NCBI GenBank assembly: GCA_964034945.1 | Contig: OZ035962.1 | Span: forward strand, 70,772,774-70,836,773 | Source: Chrysopilus asiliformis | Lineage: Eukaryota; Arthropoda; Insecta; Diptera; Rhagionidae | DNA length: 64,000 nucleotides | Direction of reading: 5' to 3' | Shown: in pieces, positions 34,230 to 50,895 of the stretch | How positions within the stretch are numbered: the first letter of the stretch is position 1 | Layout of the letters: each line of letters opens with the position of its first letter | The notes under the pieces: model-generated | Database searches by the model: none | Told to the model about the DNA's origin: nothing | The model's input: the letters and a program-made list of their open reading frames with translations, nothing else | Made by a program: the position numbers and the translations under genes

Positions 34230-36155
34230 TTAATTCGAATTCAATCTTAACCTACTTCTTAACGGGTATCTATTTAAATTACCATCTTTATTTACAAAAT
34301 TTTCAATTAAATGTTCATCTTCTACACTTTCATAAAATTGATCTTCATCATCAGAATTAACAACTGTTACAGGTTCAGTGTTACCTACTTCTGGCTTTTC
34401 ACGAACTAAATTAATTGGTATTGACCACGTAGGATCTGACAGAGTTACAGGAATGTAAGAATCGGTTTCATTGTCTAATTCTGCTGTCCTGGTTATAATT
34501 TGATTTACATGTCTTTTCCAAATTTTCTCCGAATTGCTCAACTTAACTAAATAATATCTTGAGCCTTGACGTTTAATAACTTTACCTGCCGACCAACTAA
34601 TTTTATTTGGTATTGAATAATTTTTAACCATTACCAATTCATTAATGTCAAATTGTTTTTTGTTATTTCCCTTATAATTTTTAATTTGTTTGTTCTGACT
34701 AGCCGTTACATGCGATTTTACATTTTGTATATCTTTTCTTATTTCTAGCTTTTGTTTAAATATATTTGGATTTATTAAGTCTAGCCTAGTTCGCGTACGT
34801 CTATTAAACATAAGTTCAGAGGGAGATCTTCCGGTAGTACAATGAACAGTGTTTCGATAGTTTAACAGAAATGTTGGCAAATAATATTTTAGATTTGTCA
34901 TATTCTTCGAATCACCAATCATTTTCTTTAATGAATATTTCACTGTTTTAACCGCGTTTTCGGCCTGGCCGTTTGTCGCTGGATGACCTACCGGAGTTGT
35001 AACGTGTTTAATGCCATTATGCATCATAAACAATTTAAACTCTGACGACGTGAAGGTTCTGCCATTATCAGATACAATAACGCGCGGTAACCCGAAACAA
35101 GCGAATATGGAACGAAGTTTATTAATAGTGGCTTTAGTTGTGATATCATTACCCATATCTATACACTCCAACCACTTAGAATGGCTATCTACAATTATAA
35201 GAAAATTATGCTTATGAAACGGCCCCAAAAAGTCTAAATGTATACGATCCCAGGGTTCATCTGGCCAGTTCCACGGAACCAGAGGTGCCTTTGGAGGGTT
35301 AGACCTTACCGATAGACACTGTTGGCACGATTTTACCAAGGTTTCTATTTCAGTATCCATCTTCGGCCACCATACATACTCTCGCGCTTTCGACTTCATC
35401 TTACAGATACCTGGATGTGATTCATGTAATTGTTCGAGTACTTGGCCTCTCAAACTCGCAGGAATTACGATTCGAGGTCCCCAAAACAAACACAAATTGC
35501 TTATGCTTAACTCATTTTGTCTAATCTTATAAGGACGTATGTCTTCGTCGACATCACCTTCAGGCCATCCATTTTTAAGGAACGAACTAATTTTAAGTAA
35601 TACGTCATCTCTCGACGTTGCCTCCTCGATTAATTTAATCGAGATGGGAGGATTAATCAACCCGTGGACATAATTTAATTGCAATTCGTCACAATTCTCT
35701 AAATACTTATCAGAGGATTCGTTATATGGAATAGGCGAGCGCGAAAAATAATCGGCAATGTTGTCCTTTGATGCTATATGTTGCACAGTGAACTGATATC
35801 CTGTTAAAGCTAAAGCGATTCTTTGCAACCGGTTCGCTGCCATAACTGGAATTCCCTTTTTTTCTCCAAAAATGTGCATTAGCGGTTTGTTGTCCGTGAC
35901 TAATACAAATTGTCGACCAAACAAATAATGATGAAATTTTTTAATTCCAAAATAAATAGCGGTTGCTTCACGATCAAGTTGAGAATAATTTTGCTCACTA
36001 GGCTTTAATTTCCTAGAAGCAAATTCAATTGGTTGTTCAGTGCCATTCTCCTGTACTTGTAGGAGAACAGCGCCTAATCCTACAGGGCTGGCATCCACTA
36101 CTAATTTAATGGGACGAATAGGGTCATAGTGTGCTAGAGATCTATTGGAAATCAA
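34230..36155 (-). CDS. RNase H-integrase part of pol, reverse transcriptase missing
   Basis: 641 codons counted from the first ATG. The natural frame continues upstream without a stop to the deletion junction near 36205, so this ATG is not a true start. RNase H carries Asp21 (DASPVGLGA), Glu63 and Asp88 (TDNKPL). Integrase has an HHCC zinc domain (HESHPG...CQQC), catalytic Asp308 (LDFLGP), Asp363 (VSDNG) and Glu399 (NGQAEN) with D-D-35-E spacing, and a C-terminal basic domain (WSAGKVIKRQGSRYYLV). Without RT and with no in-frame link to gag, it is unlikely to be translated in normal proportion. Confidence 0.88.
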   Translation of the reverse strand: MISNRSLAHYDPIRPIKLVVDASPVGLGAVLLQVQENGTEQPIEFASRKLKPSEQNYSQLDREATAIYFGIKKFHHYLFGRQFVLVTDNKPLMHIFGEKKGIPVMAANRLQRIALALTGYQFTVQHIASKDNIADYFSRSPIPYNESSDKYLENCDELQLNYVHGLINPPISIKLIEEATSRDDVLLKISSFLKNGWPEGDVDEDIRPYKIRQNELSISNLCLFWGPRIVIPASLRGQVLEQLHESHPGICKMKSKAREYVWWPKMDTEIETLVKSCQQCLSVRSNPPKAPLVPWNWPDEPWDRIHLDFLGPFHKHNFLIIVDSHSKWLECIDMGNDITTKATINKLRSIFACFGLPRVIVSDNGRTFTSSEFKLFMMHNGIKHVTTPVGHPATNGQAENAVKTVKYSLKKMIGDSKNMTNLKYYLPTFLLNYRNTVHCTTGRSPSELMFNRRTRTRLDLINPNIFKQKLEIRKDIQNVKSHVTASQNKQIKNYKGNNKKQFDINELVMVKNYSIPNKISWSAGKVIKRQGSRYYLVKLSNSEKIWKRHVNQIITRTAELDNETDSYIPVTLSDPTWSIPINLVREKPEVGNTEPVTVVNSDDEDQFYESVEDEHLIENFVNKDGNLNRYPLRSRLRLNSN

Positions 36156-36172
36156 AAACTCTTTTATTTTAT

Positions 36173-37360
36173 CTACCGTATCACTATGCTCCTTAGTCCA
36201 GTGAAAAAATCACGACCCAATAATGGCGGACCTCCATGTTCAATTACCATAATATCTATGAACTTGAGTACGTCATCATATTTAATAGACATGTTACAAA
36301 CTCCTAGTGGTTTAATTTTAGATCCGTTATAGTTTGTCAAAATTATACCCGTTCTATTTATTTTGATATTCTCAAAGTACTCACGATACACGTCAAACGA
36401 TATTGCGGATATAGAGGCTCCTGAGTCTAATTCCATATTGATCGGAACACTGTTCAATTCTACCTTTAGCATGAGCGGCTTAATATTTTGCATCTTATTA
36501 GACCTACAATGATATAAACTTAATTCAAAATTATCACCAATGTAATTTAAATTTTTATTGTCGGTATAAGAATTATTCTGCTTATCTGCTTTTTTAACAA
36601 TACACATTTTTTTTAAATGACCTTTTTGGTTGCATTTAGAGCATCGATAATTCTTATAACGGCAATTATCTTTTGTGTGATTTGAAAGTCCACAAACTAA
36701 ACATCGTTGCTGCGTTGACTTCTGCGTTGCTGCTCTCGACGAATTGTTCCTAGCTGCTGTTCTTTTGTTGCTATTGTTGGACGAAATACGGTATATTCCA
36801 TCGGTACTTGATGGTTCTTTTTTAATTTCGTACTGCTGTTTAATGCATTCGACAGCTTGTCCTTTTTTGATGGCATCGGCAAAAGACAGCTCCGAAGCGT
36901 TTTCTAGGAAAAGCTTGTCTTTCGTTGGTCCTTTCTCTAACCCCATTATGAATTTGTCCCTCATGACGGTGTCCAATTCCGATCCAAAATTACAGTTTGC
37001 AGCCAATGCTCTTACTCTTGCAGCCCATTGTTGCAAAGATTCTGCGGAGTCTTTATGAGCATTATAAAAATTATACCTTTCCGCAAATGCGCTGTGAGAT
37101 GGTTTGAAATGGCTCCCTAGTATAGTGATGATTGCTCCATAAGTACTGGCGGCATCGTCTACCGATCTTGGTTGCAGCAAATTTATCAGCAATTTATACG
37201 ATTCTTGCGTCAATGCGCCAAGTAATATTGCTTTCTTTTTTGCTGCTGCAGTCGCTTCCTCGATATCATTCGCGATGAAAAATTGCTCCAATTGGCTTTT
37301 AAATATTTCCCAATCATCATGGTGAAAATTAAAACTCGGCACATTTCCGATTAAAGCCAT
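36173..37360 (-). CDS. Gag-protease of the LTR element, 3' end altered by deletion
   Basis: The 395-codon frame starts at the ATG at 37360. It has a gag region (MALIGNVPSFNFHHDDWEIF start), two CCHC knuckles at residues 220-233 and 240-253 (CLVCGLSNHTKDNC and CSKCNQKGHLKKMC), then a retroviral-type aspartic protease with LDSGA (Asp312) and the LLGRD motif. Right after LLGRD the frame leaves normal sequence and ends at TAG 18 codons from the TTATTG of LLG. That tail matches the following region read in the wrong frame, so the deletion junction lies near 36203-36210. Gag and protease themselves look functional. Confidence 0.9.
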   Translation of the reverse strand: MALIGNVPSFNFHHDDWEIFKSQLEQFFIANDIEEATAAAKKKAILLGALTQESYKLLINLLQPRSVDDAASTYGAIITILGSHFKPSHSAFAERYNFYNAHKDSAESLQQWAARVRALAANCNFGSELDTVMRDKFIMGLEKGPTKDKLFLENASELSFADAIKKGQAVECIKQQYEIKKEPSSTDGIYRISSNNSNKRTAARNNSSRAATQKSTQQRCLVCGLSNHTKDNCRYKNYRCSKCNQKGHLKKMCIVKKADKQNNSYTDNKNLNYIGDNFELSLYHCRSNKMQNIKPLMLKVELNSVPINMELDSGASISAISFDVYREYFENIKINRTGIILTNYNGSKIKPLGVCNMSIKYDDVLKFIDIMVIEHGGPPLLGRDFFTGLRSIVIR

Positions 37361-37438
37361 AATTTACAATTTTAACAAATAAATTTATTTGATGCGCGAT
37401 TAACAATATCTTACTGCAGCCGCACGAGAGTTCAATTG

Positions 37439-37450
37439 TCCTCGTCGCCA
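37439..37450 (-). other. Primer binding site, tRNA-Ser type
   Basis: The minus strand reads TGGCGACGAGGA, 2 nt after the 5' LTR. It complements the 3' end of tRNA-Ser(GCU) (TCCTCGTCGCCA) as I recall it, the primer class reported for Mag elements. Confidence 0.65.
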
Positions 37451-37452
37451 AT

Positions 37453-37582
37453 TGTAATAGATTGAAACAAGTTCGTAACCGAAAGAACAATATTTATTAC
37501 GTGTTACTAAAATGAGGGTAACCAACGAACTGAGAGTCAGGTTCAAACTACAATTCAAGTTCAATTCAATACAAATACAACA
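37453..37582 (-). repeat. 5' LTR (130 bp)
   Basis: Same sequence as 34052-34181. TG...CA ends on the minus strand. Confidence 0.95.
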
Positions 37583-37840
37583 GAACTAAACACAAAAATC
37601 CCACTTGATTATCGATTACAACCAACTAGCTTCGCTACCAAACAGCGACTGACGGATATGACGCCGTCCCCACTTTATTTATGAGCAATTCCATTGGAAT
37701 GTTAGGTAGAATGCCACAACATAAAAATTATTCTCTATTCTCCGAGGCTTCACATAAATATACCCAGCAACATGGCTGCCACTCAGTTGTCGTTTGGACG
37801 CAGAGCTAAGCAGTTGAGCTTGTTTGAATTTTCCTTGTGA

Positions 37841-38236
<396 letters not shown>

Positions 38237-39224
38237 ATTCCTTTTTCCAGTACTGTATCGATATTTAAAAAAAAAAACCGTCCTTTTCAGGACGACCAAA
38301 TAAATATTTAAAGAGTTTTAAATATTACTACCATAATCTTTAACACATTGACTTTTATTTCCTGAGTAGGAAACAATAAATTATGATTGTTAAAATATTG
38401 ACTTTAAAACGTCAAATCTAGTCTTTTGTAAAATTCAAAATTGATTTCCTCATAAAGTATTGATAAGCCGCCATATATAATTTCTCGAACGTTTAGATAC
38501 CGCCATTTTAATTTTATTGCCTGCTTTTTTTACCTACCATACACAAAATAAATAAAATAGCAAAAAACCAATTTTATTCGATTTAAAAAGAATTTATTTA
38601 GGTTTTAAAATAAATAAACATTGCCTTCTTTACTTTTCAAAATCATTTCAACTTTAGATTTAATATTTTTCAAACAATTTTTGAATCAAATAAAAACAAT
38701 TCTAAACCGTTTGAAATTAAAAATGTGAAAATTTAAATGATTTTTAACAAGATCCTTCCGACGAAATATTTTTACGCGGTTCTTCTTATAAATATAAGAG
38801 AATCTAGCATCAAGTAAACTTTAGCGTTCCCAAATCAAGGCTCTCGATGCAAATATTAGAATCTAGCTGAGGCCAACGGTTAACAAAATGTAGCCACATT
38901 GTTCAAGGCAAACCTCTAAATTTCGTGGAAAATAACTGGATGAATTTTATTTGCTCAGTCTAATATTTAATTGCATTAATAGATTTTTCTCCCTCTATTT
39001 GAAATTAGGGATATATCACTGAAGTAAATACGCGTTCAGAAACCACGCCACGTTTTTTTATACACAAAAAAAAAATACCTTTCTTTTCTACACAAACTTT
39101 TAATTCATTGTACAAGTAACGAAACTTAACATAAAAATAGATCTTTAATTCCTCTTTATTTAAAAGATATTGTGGCCCTGAAAAGGGCCGTTTTTCAATT
39201 CGATTGATTTAAAATCAACAATTC

Positions 39225-39551
<327 letters not shown>

Positions 39552-40350
39552 TCAAATAAAACTTGAAAATCACAAAGAGATACCAACTCAACTAGGCAGA
39601 AGCCAAACTGAAAATGCTTCCTTCTTAATTGAACACTCGTATAAATACAAAACGTGTCTATCACCCCTCCACAAAAACTTCCACTTCATATATAAAACAT
39701 TTTAAAGCGTTTTTCTTTAGTATTAGGAGCAAGTAAGATTCATTTACTGATTCAATTAAATAGAAAGAACTTTATAAGCTACTAATAAACAAAAAATAAT
39801 ACTAAATTTTCGATTATTTTAGAAGAAATTTCATTTATTGACGAATTTTTTCCCCTCTTTTGACATTTCATGTGTCAATAATGAGTGGATAAATAGTAAA
39901 ATTCGTATTGAGATTGAAAAAGCTAGTTTTATTAAATGCAATTATAATTTTATATTAAAATCTTTAACAAAAAACAATTTAGAGTTATAAAAACAATAAC
40001 CAAAATGAAAAGAAACAAGAAATACCTAAAACGACGCTAAATTCAATGCAATTATCATTAAGAAGCCAAGCCAAGCCAAGCCATTTCAACCCAAGCCAAG
40101 CCAATTACATTGACATTAAACTGAATCAAATATTTCTAAAATTCAAGTTTAAATGATAATGTTAATGTTAATATAAGTCTGGTTTTAAAAAATTGTGATT
40201 TAATTTAGAGAGTTTTATGTAATATATGTAAAAAACAATGATTTTACTTAGAATGAGGAGAATCTGTTATACATCGAGTGGGGATAGAAAATGCCAAGAA
40301 TCGGATTTTCTATAAATACAAAGGCAAAAGGGGACGACATTTCAATGTGA

Positions 40351-40857
<507 letters not shown>

Positions 40858-41742
40858 GAATTTTACCAATTTTTCTTTTCAAACATTAACAAACGGTCCT
40901 TTTCAGGACCACCAATTCTAATGATTTAAAGAGATTTAAATTACCTTCAAACGTTTGCTTTTGATAATTTTACAAATCCATTGAATTTTGTATTTTTTCA
41001 TGTTTTATTTATGAAAATTAGTGTTACTCTTACTGTTACCCATGAAAAATATCCCTAAAATCCGAATTTGTTTTACAATAAATGAATATGATTAAATTAT
41101 ATAAAAATTTCATGTTTTATTCGAAGGTCTTTGTTTTTTTTTTTATTTTTCGCGAGATTGACTACAAGATTTTGTAGATCGGGATATTCAAAAACAAGGT
41201 TTGAAAAGGGGGATTTTGCGAGTCACATTATTATCAAAATGTCGCTCGGTAGATAATTTACTTCCTTATTTTTAACCTTTCAAGGGACTATATAATTTAA
41301 TGGAAATAAAACACTTTCAGCGTACATTTAATTCATATCATTTATTGAAAATAAAATGAAAAAACTAATTATATCCTTAAAGGATATTATGTGAGGACAT
41401 GGTATATACTACAATACTCAACAAACAGTTGATTTTATAAAAATAGGATGCATCTACCATAGCAAAGCGATATATTTTAAATATTTATATTTCAAACACT
41501 AAAAAAAAATTAAACGAAATAGTGATATATATTTTATACCATCGCCCTTGAAAGGGGTTAATACAAAAATAATTTAATAAGCGAATGTTTTATTTAGAAA
41601 AACAGTACAAATGAAAAAGAAAATTTTTCTCGTTTTATCTTTCGTAAAAATATGTCAATATCAAGTCAATTAATACTCTTAATATATCAAAATGGCGGCC
41701 CTGAAAAGGGCCATTTTTTCTTTGATTTGAATTACATTTCGT

Positions 41743-42114
41743 TTACTTGGAACTGGTGTATTTTGTGACGGCTTTGGTACCTTCACTTACAGCGTGCTTA
41801 GCCAATTCACCTGGCAACAATAAACGCACAGCGGTTTGGATTTCCCGACTAGTGATGGTTGAACGTTTATTATAATGAGCTAAACGAGATGCTTCAGCAG
41901 CGATACGCTCAAAAATATCATTAACGAAACTGTTCATAATACTCATCGCTTTTGAAGAAATACCAGTATCAGGATGAACTTGCTTTAACACTTTGTAAAT
42001 GTAAATAGCATAACTTTCCTTCCTCTTGCGTTTCTTCTTCTTATCGGTTTTCGAAATATTCTTTTGAGCCTTGCCAGCTTTCTTAGCTGCTTTACCACTT
42101 GTTTTAGGCGGCAT
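41743..42114 (-). CDS. H2B: Histone H2B, unit 7
   Basis: Intact, 123 aa. Stem-loop at 41697-41712; no 14-bp insert. Confidence 0.99.
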   Translation of the reverse strand: MPPKTSGKAAKKAGKAQKNISKTDKKKKRKRKESYAIYIYKVLKQVHPDTGISSKAMSIMNSFVNDIFERIAAEASRLAHYNKRSTITSREIQTAVRLLLPGELAKHAVSEGTKAVTKYTSSK

Positions 42115-42401
42115 TATTTTCAAAACTTTTCAAATTCAAAATTGAACTAAACACAAAAATCCCACTTGATTATCGATTACAACCAACTAGCTTCGCTACC
42201 AAACAGCGACTGACGGATATGACGCCGTCCCCACTTTATTTATGAGCAATTCCATTGGAATGTTAGGTAGAATGCCACAACATAAAAATTATTCTCTATT
42301 CTCCGAGGCTTCACATAAATATACCCAGCAACATGGCTGCCACTCAGTTGTCGTTTGGACGCAGAGCTAAGCAGTTGAGCTTGTTTGAATTTTCCTTGTG
42401 A

Positions 42402-42797
<396 letters not shown>

Positions 42798-43802
42798 ATT
42801 CCTTTTTCCAGTACTGTATCGATATTTAAAAAAAAACCGTCCTTTTCAGGACGACCAAATAAATATTTAAAGAGTTTTAAATATTACTAACATAATCTTT
42901 AACACATTGACTTTTATTTCCTGAGTAGGAAACAATAAATTATGATTGTTAAAATATTGACTTTAAAACGTCAAATCTAGTCTTTTGTAATATGCCTTTC
43001 ATTCAAAATTGATTTCCTTATATAGTATTATAATCCGCCATTTTAATTTTGTTGCCTGTTTTTTTTTTACTTACCACACAAAATAAATAAAATAGCAAAA
43101 AAACCAAATTTTGTTTATGAATTTTATACAGTTGAATATATTAAAAATATTTGAATTAAATAAATTTATTTAATTAATAGAATTAATAAACATTGCCTTC
43201 TTTACTTTTCAAAATAATTTCAACTTTAGATTTAATATTTTTCAAACAATTTTTGAATCAAATAAAAACAATTCTAAACCGTTTGAAATTCAAATTAAAA
43301 ATGTGAAAATTTAAATGATTTTTAACAAGATCCTTTCGAAGAAATATTTTTACGCGGTTCTTCTTATAAATATAAGAGAATCTAGCATCAAGTAAACTTT
43401 AGCGTTCCCAAATCAAGGCTCTCGATGCAAATATTAGAATCTAGCTGAGGCCAACGGTTAACAAAATGTAGCCACATTGTTCAAGGCAAACCTCTAAATT
43501 TCGTGGAAAATAACTGGATGAATTTTATTTGCTCAGTCTAATATTTAATTGCATTAATAGATTTTTCTCCCTCTATTTGAAATTAGGGATATATCACTGA
43601 AGTAAATACGCGTTCAGAAACCACGCCACGTTTTTTTATACACAAAAAAAAAATACCTTTCTTTTCTACACAAACTTTTAATTCATTGTACAAGTAACGA
43701 AACTTAACATAAAAATAGATCTTTAATTCCTCTTTATTTAAAAGATATTGTGGCCCTGAAAAGGGCCGTTTTTCAATTCGATTGATTTAAAATCAACAAT
43801 TC

Positions 43803-44129
<327 letters not shown>

Positions 44130-44928
44130 TCAAATAAAACTTGAAAATCACAAAGAGATACCAACTCAACTAGGCAGAAGCCAAACTGAAAATGCTTCCT
44201 TCTTAATTGAACACTCGTATAAATACAAAACGTGTCTATCACCCCTCCACAAAAACTTCCACTTCATATATAAAACATTTTAAAGCGTTTTTCTTTAGTA
44301 TTAGGAGCAAGTAAGATTCATTTACTGATTCAATTAAATAGAAAGAACTTTATAAGCTACTAATAAACAAAAAATAATACTAAATTTTCGATTATTTTAG
44401 AAGAAATTTCATTTATTGACGAATTTTTTCCCCTCTTTTGACATTTCATGTGTCAATAATGAGTGGATAAATAGTAAAATTCGTATTGAGATTGAAAAAG
44501 CTAGTTTTATTAAATGCAATTATAATTTTATATTAAAATCTTTAACAAAAAACAATTTAGAGTTATAAAAACAATAACCAAAATGAAAAGAAACAAGAAA
44601 TACCTAAAACGACGCTAAATTCAATGCAATTATCATTAAGAAGCCAAGCCAAGCCAAGCCATTTCAACCCAAGCCAAGCCAATTACATTGACATTAAACT
44701 GAATCAAATATTTCTAAAATTCAAGTTTAAATGATAATGTTAATGTTAATATAAGTCTGGTTTTAAAAAATTGTGATTTAATTTAGAGAGTTTTATGTAA
44801 TATATGTAAAAAACAATGATTTTACTTAGAATGAGGAGAATCTGTTATACATCGAGTGGGGATAGAAAATGCCAAGAATCGGATTTTCTATAAATACAAA
44901 GGCAAAAGGGGACGACATTTCAATGTGA

Positions 44929-45435
<507 letters not shown>

Positions 45436-46320
45436 GAATTTTACCAATTTTTCTTTTCAAACATTAACAAACGGTCCTTTTCAGGACCACCAATTCTAAT
45501 GATTTAAAGAGATTTAAATTACCTTCAAACGTTTGCTTTTGATAATTTTACAAATCCATTGAATTTTGTATTTTTTCATGTTTTATTTATGAAAATTAGT
45601 GTTACTCTTACTGTTACCCATGAAAAATATCCCTAAAATCCGAATTTGTTTTACAATAAATGAATATGATTAAATTATATAAAAATTTCATGTTTTATTC
45701 GAAGGTCTTTGTTTTTTTTTTTATTTTTCGCGAGATTGACTACAAGATTTTGTAGATCGGGATATTCAAAAACAAGGTTTGAAAAGGGGGATTTTGCGAG
45801 TCACATTATTATCAAAATGTCGCTCGGTAGATAATTTACTTCCTTATTTTTAACCTTTCAAGGGACTATATAATTTAATGGAAATAAAACACTTTCAGCG
45901 TACATTTAATTCATATCATTTATTGAAAATAAAATGAAAAAACTAATTATATCCTTAAAGGATATTATGTGAGGACATGGTATATACTACAATACTCAAC
46001 AAACAGTTGATTTTATAAAAATAGGATGCATCTACCATAGCAAAGCGATATATTTTAAATATTTATATTTCAAACACTAAAAAAAAATTAAACGAAATAG
46101 TGATATATATTTTATACCATCGCCCTTGAAAGGGGTTAATACAAAAATAATTTAATAAGCGAATGTTTTATTTAGAAAAACAGTACAAATGAAAAAGAAA
46201 ATTTTTCTCGTTTTATCTTTCGTAAAAATATGTCAATATCAAGTCAATTAATACTCTTAATATATCAAAATGGCGGCCCTGAAAAGGGCCATTTTTTCTT
46301 TGATTTGAATTACATTTCGT

Positions 46321-46692
46321 TTACTTGGAACTGGTGTATTTTGTGACGGCTTTGGTACCTTCACTTACAGCGTGCTTAGCCAATTCACCTGGCAACAATA
46401 AACGCACAGCGGTTTGGATTTCCCGACTAGTGATGGTTGAACGTTTATTATAATGAGCTAAACGAGATGCTTCAGCAGCGATACGCTCAAAAATATCATT
46501 AACGAAACTGTTCATAATACTCATCGCTTTTGAAGAAATACCAGTATCAGGATGAACTTGCTTTAACACTTTGTAAATGTAAATAGCATAACTTTCCTTC
46601 CTCTTGCGTTTCTTCTTCTTATCGGTTTTCGAAATATTCTTTTGAGCCTTGCCAGCTTTCTTAGCTGCTTTACCACTTGTTTTAGGCGGCAT
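46321..46692 (-). CDS. H2B: Histone H2B, unit 8
   Basis: Intact, 123 aa. Stem-loop at 46275-46290. Confidence 0.99.
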   Translation of the reverse strand: MPPKTSGKAAKKAGKAQKNISKTDKKKKRKRKESYAIYIYKVLKQVHPDTGISSKAMSIMNSFVNDIFERIAAEASRLAHYNKRSTITSREIQTAVRLLLPGELAKHAVSEGTKAVTKYTSSK

Positions 46693-46979
46693 TATTTTCA
46701 AAACTTTTCAAATTCAAAATTGAACTAAACACAAAAATCCCACTTGATTATCGATTACAACCAACTAGCTTCGCTACCAAACAGCGACTGACGGATATGA
46801 CGCCGTCCCCACTTTATTTATGAGCAATTCCATTGGAATGTTAGGTAGAATGCCACAACATAAAAATTATTCTCTATTCTCCGAGGCTTCACATAAATAT
46901 ACCCAGCAACATGGCTGCCACTCAGTTGTCGTTTGGACGCAGAGCTAAGCAGTTGAGCTTGTTTGAATTTTCCTTGTGA

Positions 46980-47375
<396 letters not shown>

Positions 47376-48377
47376 ATTCCTTTTTCCAGTACTGTATCGA
47401 TATTTAAAAAAAAACCGTCCTTTTCAGGACGACCAAATAAATATTTAAAGAGTTTTAAATATTACTAACATAATCTTTAACACATTGACTTTTATTTCCT
47501 GAGTAGGAAACAATAAATTATGATTGTTAAAATATTGACTTTAAAACGTCAAATCTAGTCTTTTGTAATATGCCTTTCATTCAAAATTGATTTCCTTATA
47601 TAGTATTATAATCCGCCATTTTAATTTTGTTGCCTGTTTTTTTTTTACTTACCACACAAAATAAATAAAATAGCAAAAAAACCAAATTTTGTTTATGAAT
47701 TTTATACAGTTGAATATATTAAAAATATTTGAATTAAATAAATTTATTTAATTAATAGAATTAATAAACATTGCCTTCTTTACTTTTCAAAATAATTTCA
47801 ACTTTAGATTTAATATTTTTCAAACAATTTTTGAATCAAATAAAAACAATTCTAAACCGTTTGAAATTCAAATTAAAAATGTGAAAATTTAAATGATTTT
47901 TAACAAGATCCTTTCGAAGAAATATTTTTACGCGGTTCTTCTTATAAATATAAGAGAATCTAGCATCAAGTAAACTTTAGCGTTCCCAAATCAAGGCTCT
48001 CGATGCAAATATTAGAATCTAGCTGAGGCCAACGGTTAACAAAATGTAGCCACATTGTTCAAGGCAAACCTCTAAATTTCGTGGAAAATAACTGGATGAA
48101 TTTTATTTGCTCAGTCTAATATTTAATTGCATTAATAGATTTTTCTCCCTCTATTTGAAATTAGGGATATATCACTGAAGTAAATACGCGTTCAGAAACC
48201 ACGCCACGTTTTTTTACACAAAAAAAAATACCTTTCTTCTCTACACAAACTTTTAATTCATTGTACAAGTAACGAAACTTAACATAAAAATAGATCTTTA
48301 ATTCCTCTTTATTTAAAAGATATTGTGGCCCTGAAAAGGGCCGTTTTTCAATTCGATTGATTTAAAATCAACAATTC

Positions 48378-48704
<327 letters not shown>

Positions 48705-49503
48705 TCAAATAAAACTTGAAAATCACAAAGAGATACCAACTCAACTAGGCAGAAGCCAAACTGAAAATGCTTCCTTCTTAATTGAACACTCGTATAAATA
48801 CAAAACGTGTCTATCACCCCTCCACAAAAACTTCCACTTCATATATAAAACATTTTAAAGCGTTTTTCTTTAGTATTAGGAGCAAGTAAGATTCATTTAC
48901 TGATTCAATTAAATAGAAAGAACTTTATAAGCTACTAATAAACAAAAAATAATACTAAATTTTCGATTATTTTAGAAGAAATTTCATTTATTGACGAATT
49001 TTTTCCCCTCTTTTGACATTTCATGTGTCAATAATGAGTGGATAAATAGTAAAATTCGTATTGAGATTGAAAAAGCTAGTTTTATTAAATGCAATTATAA
49101 TTTTATATTAAAATCTTTAACAAAAAACAATTTAGAGTTATAAAAACAATAACCAAAATGAAAAGAAACAAGAAATACCTAAAACGACGCTAAATTCAAT
49201 GCAATTATCATTAAGAAGCCAAGCCAAGCCAAGCCATTTCAACCCAAGCCAAGCCAATTACATTGACATTAAACTGAATCAAATATTTCTAAAATTCAAG
49301 TTTAAATGATAATGTTAATGTTAATATAAGTCTGGTTTTAAAAAATTGTGATTTAATTTAGAGAGTTTTATGTAATATATGTAAAAAACAATGATTTTAC
49401 TTAGAATGAGGAGAATCTGTTATACATCGAGTGGGGATAGAAAATGCCAAGAATCGGATTTTCTATAAATACAAAGGCAAAAGGGGACGACATTTCAATG
49501 TGA

Positions 49504-50010
<507 letters not shown>

Positions 50011-50895
50011 GAATTTTACCAATTTTTCTTTTCAAACATTAACAAACGGTCCTTTTCAGGACCACCAATTCTAATGATTTAAAGAGATTTAAATTACCTT
50101 CAAACGTTTGCTTTTGATAATTTTACAAATCCATTGAATTTTGTATTTTTTCATGTTTTATTTATGAAAATTAGTGTTACTCTTACTGTTACCCATGAAA
50201 AATATCCCTAAAATCCGAATTTGTTTTACAATAAATGAATATGATTAAATTATATAAAAATTTCATGTTTTATTCGAAGGTCTTTGTTTTTTTTTTTATT
50301 TTTCGCGAGATTGACTACAAGATTTTGTAGATCGGGATATTCAAAAACAAGGTTTGAAAAGGGGGATTTTGCGAGTCACATTATTATCAAAATGTCGCTC
50401 GGTAGATAATTTACTTCCTTATTTTTAACCTTTCAAGGGACTATATAATTTAATGGAAATAAAACACTTTCAGCGTACATTTAATTCATATCATTTATTG
50501 AAAATAAAATGAAAAAACTAATTATATCCTTAAAGGATATTATGTGAGGACATGGTATATACTACAATACTCAACAAACAGTTGATTTTATAAAAATAGG
50601 ATGCATCTACCATAGCAAAGCGATATATTTTAAATATTTATATTTCAAACACTAAAAAAAAATTAAACGAAATAGTGATATATATTTTATACCATCGCCC
50701 TTGAAAGGGGTTAATACAAAAATAATTTAATAAGCGAATGTTTTATTTAGAAAAACAGTACAAATGAAAAAGAAAATTTTTCTCGTTTTATCTTTCGTAA
50801 AAATATGTCAATATCAAGTCAATTAATACTCTTAATATATCAAAATGGCGGCCCTGAAAAGGGCCATTTTTTCTTTGATTTGAATTACATTTCGT

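Larger units (their letters stand above)
34052..37582 (-). mobile_element. Ty3/gypsy (Mag-type) LTR retrotransposon, internally deleted
   Basis: A 3,531-bp element in the H2B leader of unit 6, flanked by a 5-bp duplication GAACT (34047-34051, 37583-37587) of the empty site ATTGAACTAAACAC. It is read on the minus strand: 5' LTR 37582-37453, PBS, gag-protease, RNase H-integrase, polypurine tract, 3' LTR. Short LTRs, two CCHC knuckles and a tRNA-Ser PBS point to the Mag lineage. The whole reverse transcriptase is missing, so the copy cannot replicate alone. Confidence 0.95.

Noticed and set aside
36697..37058. Frames of 61 codons (minus) and 104 codons (plus) inside the LTR element
   Set aside because: Shadows of the gag frame.
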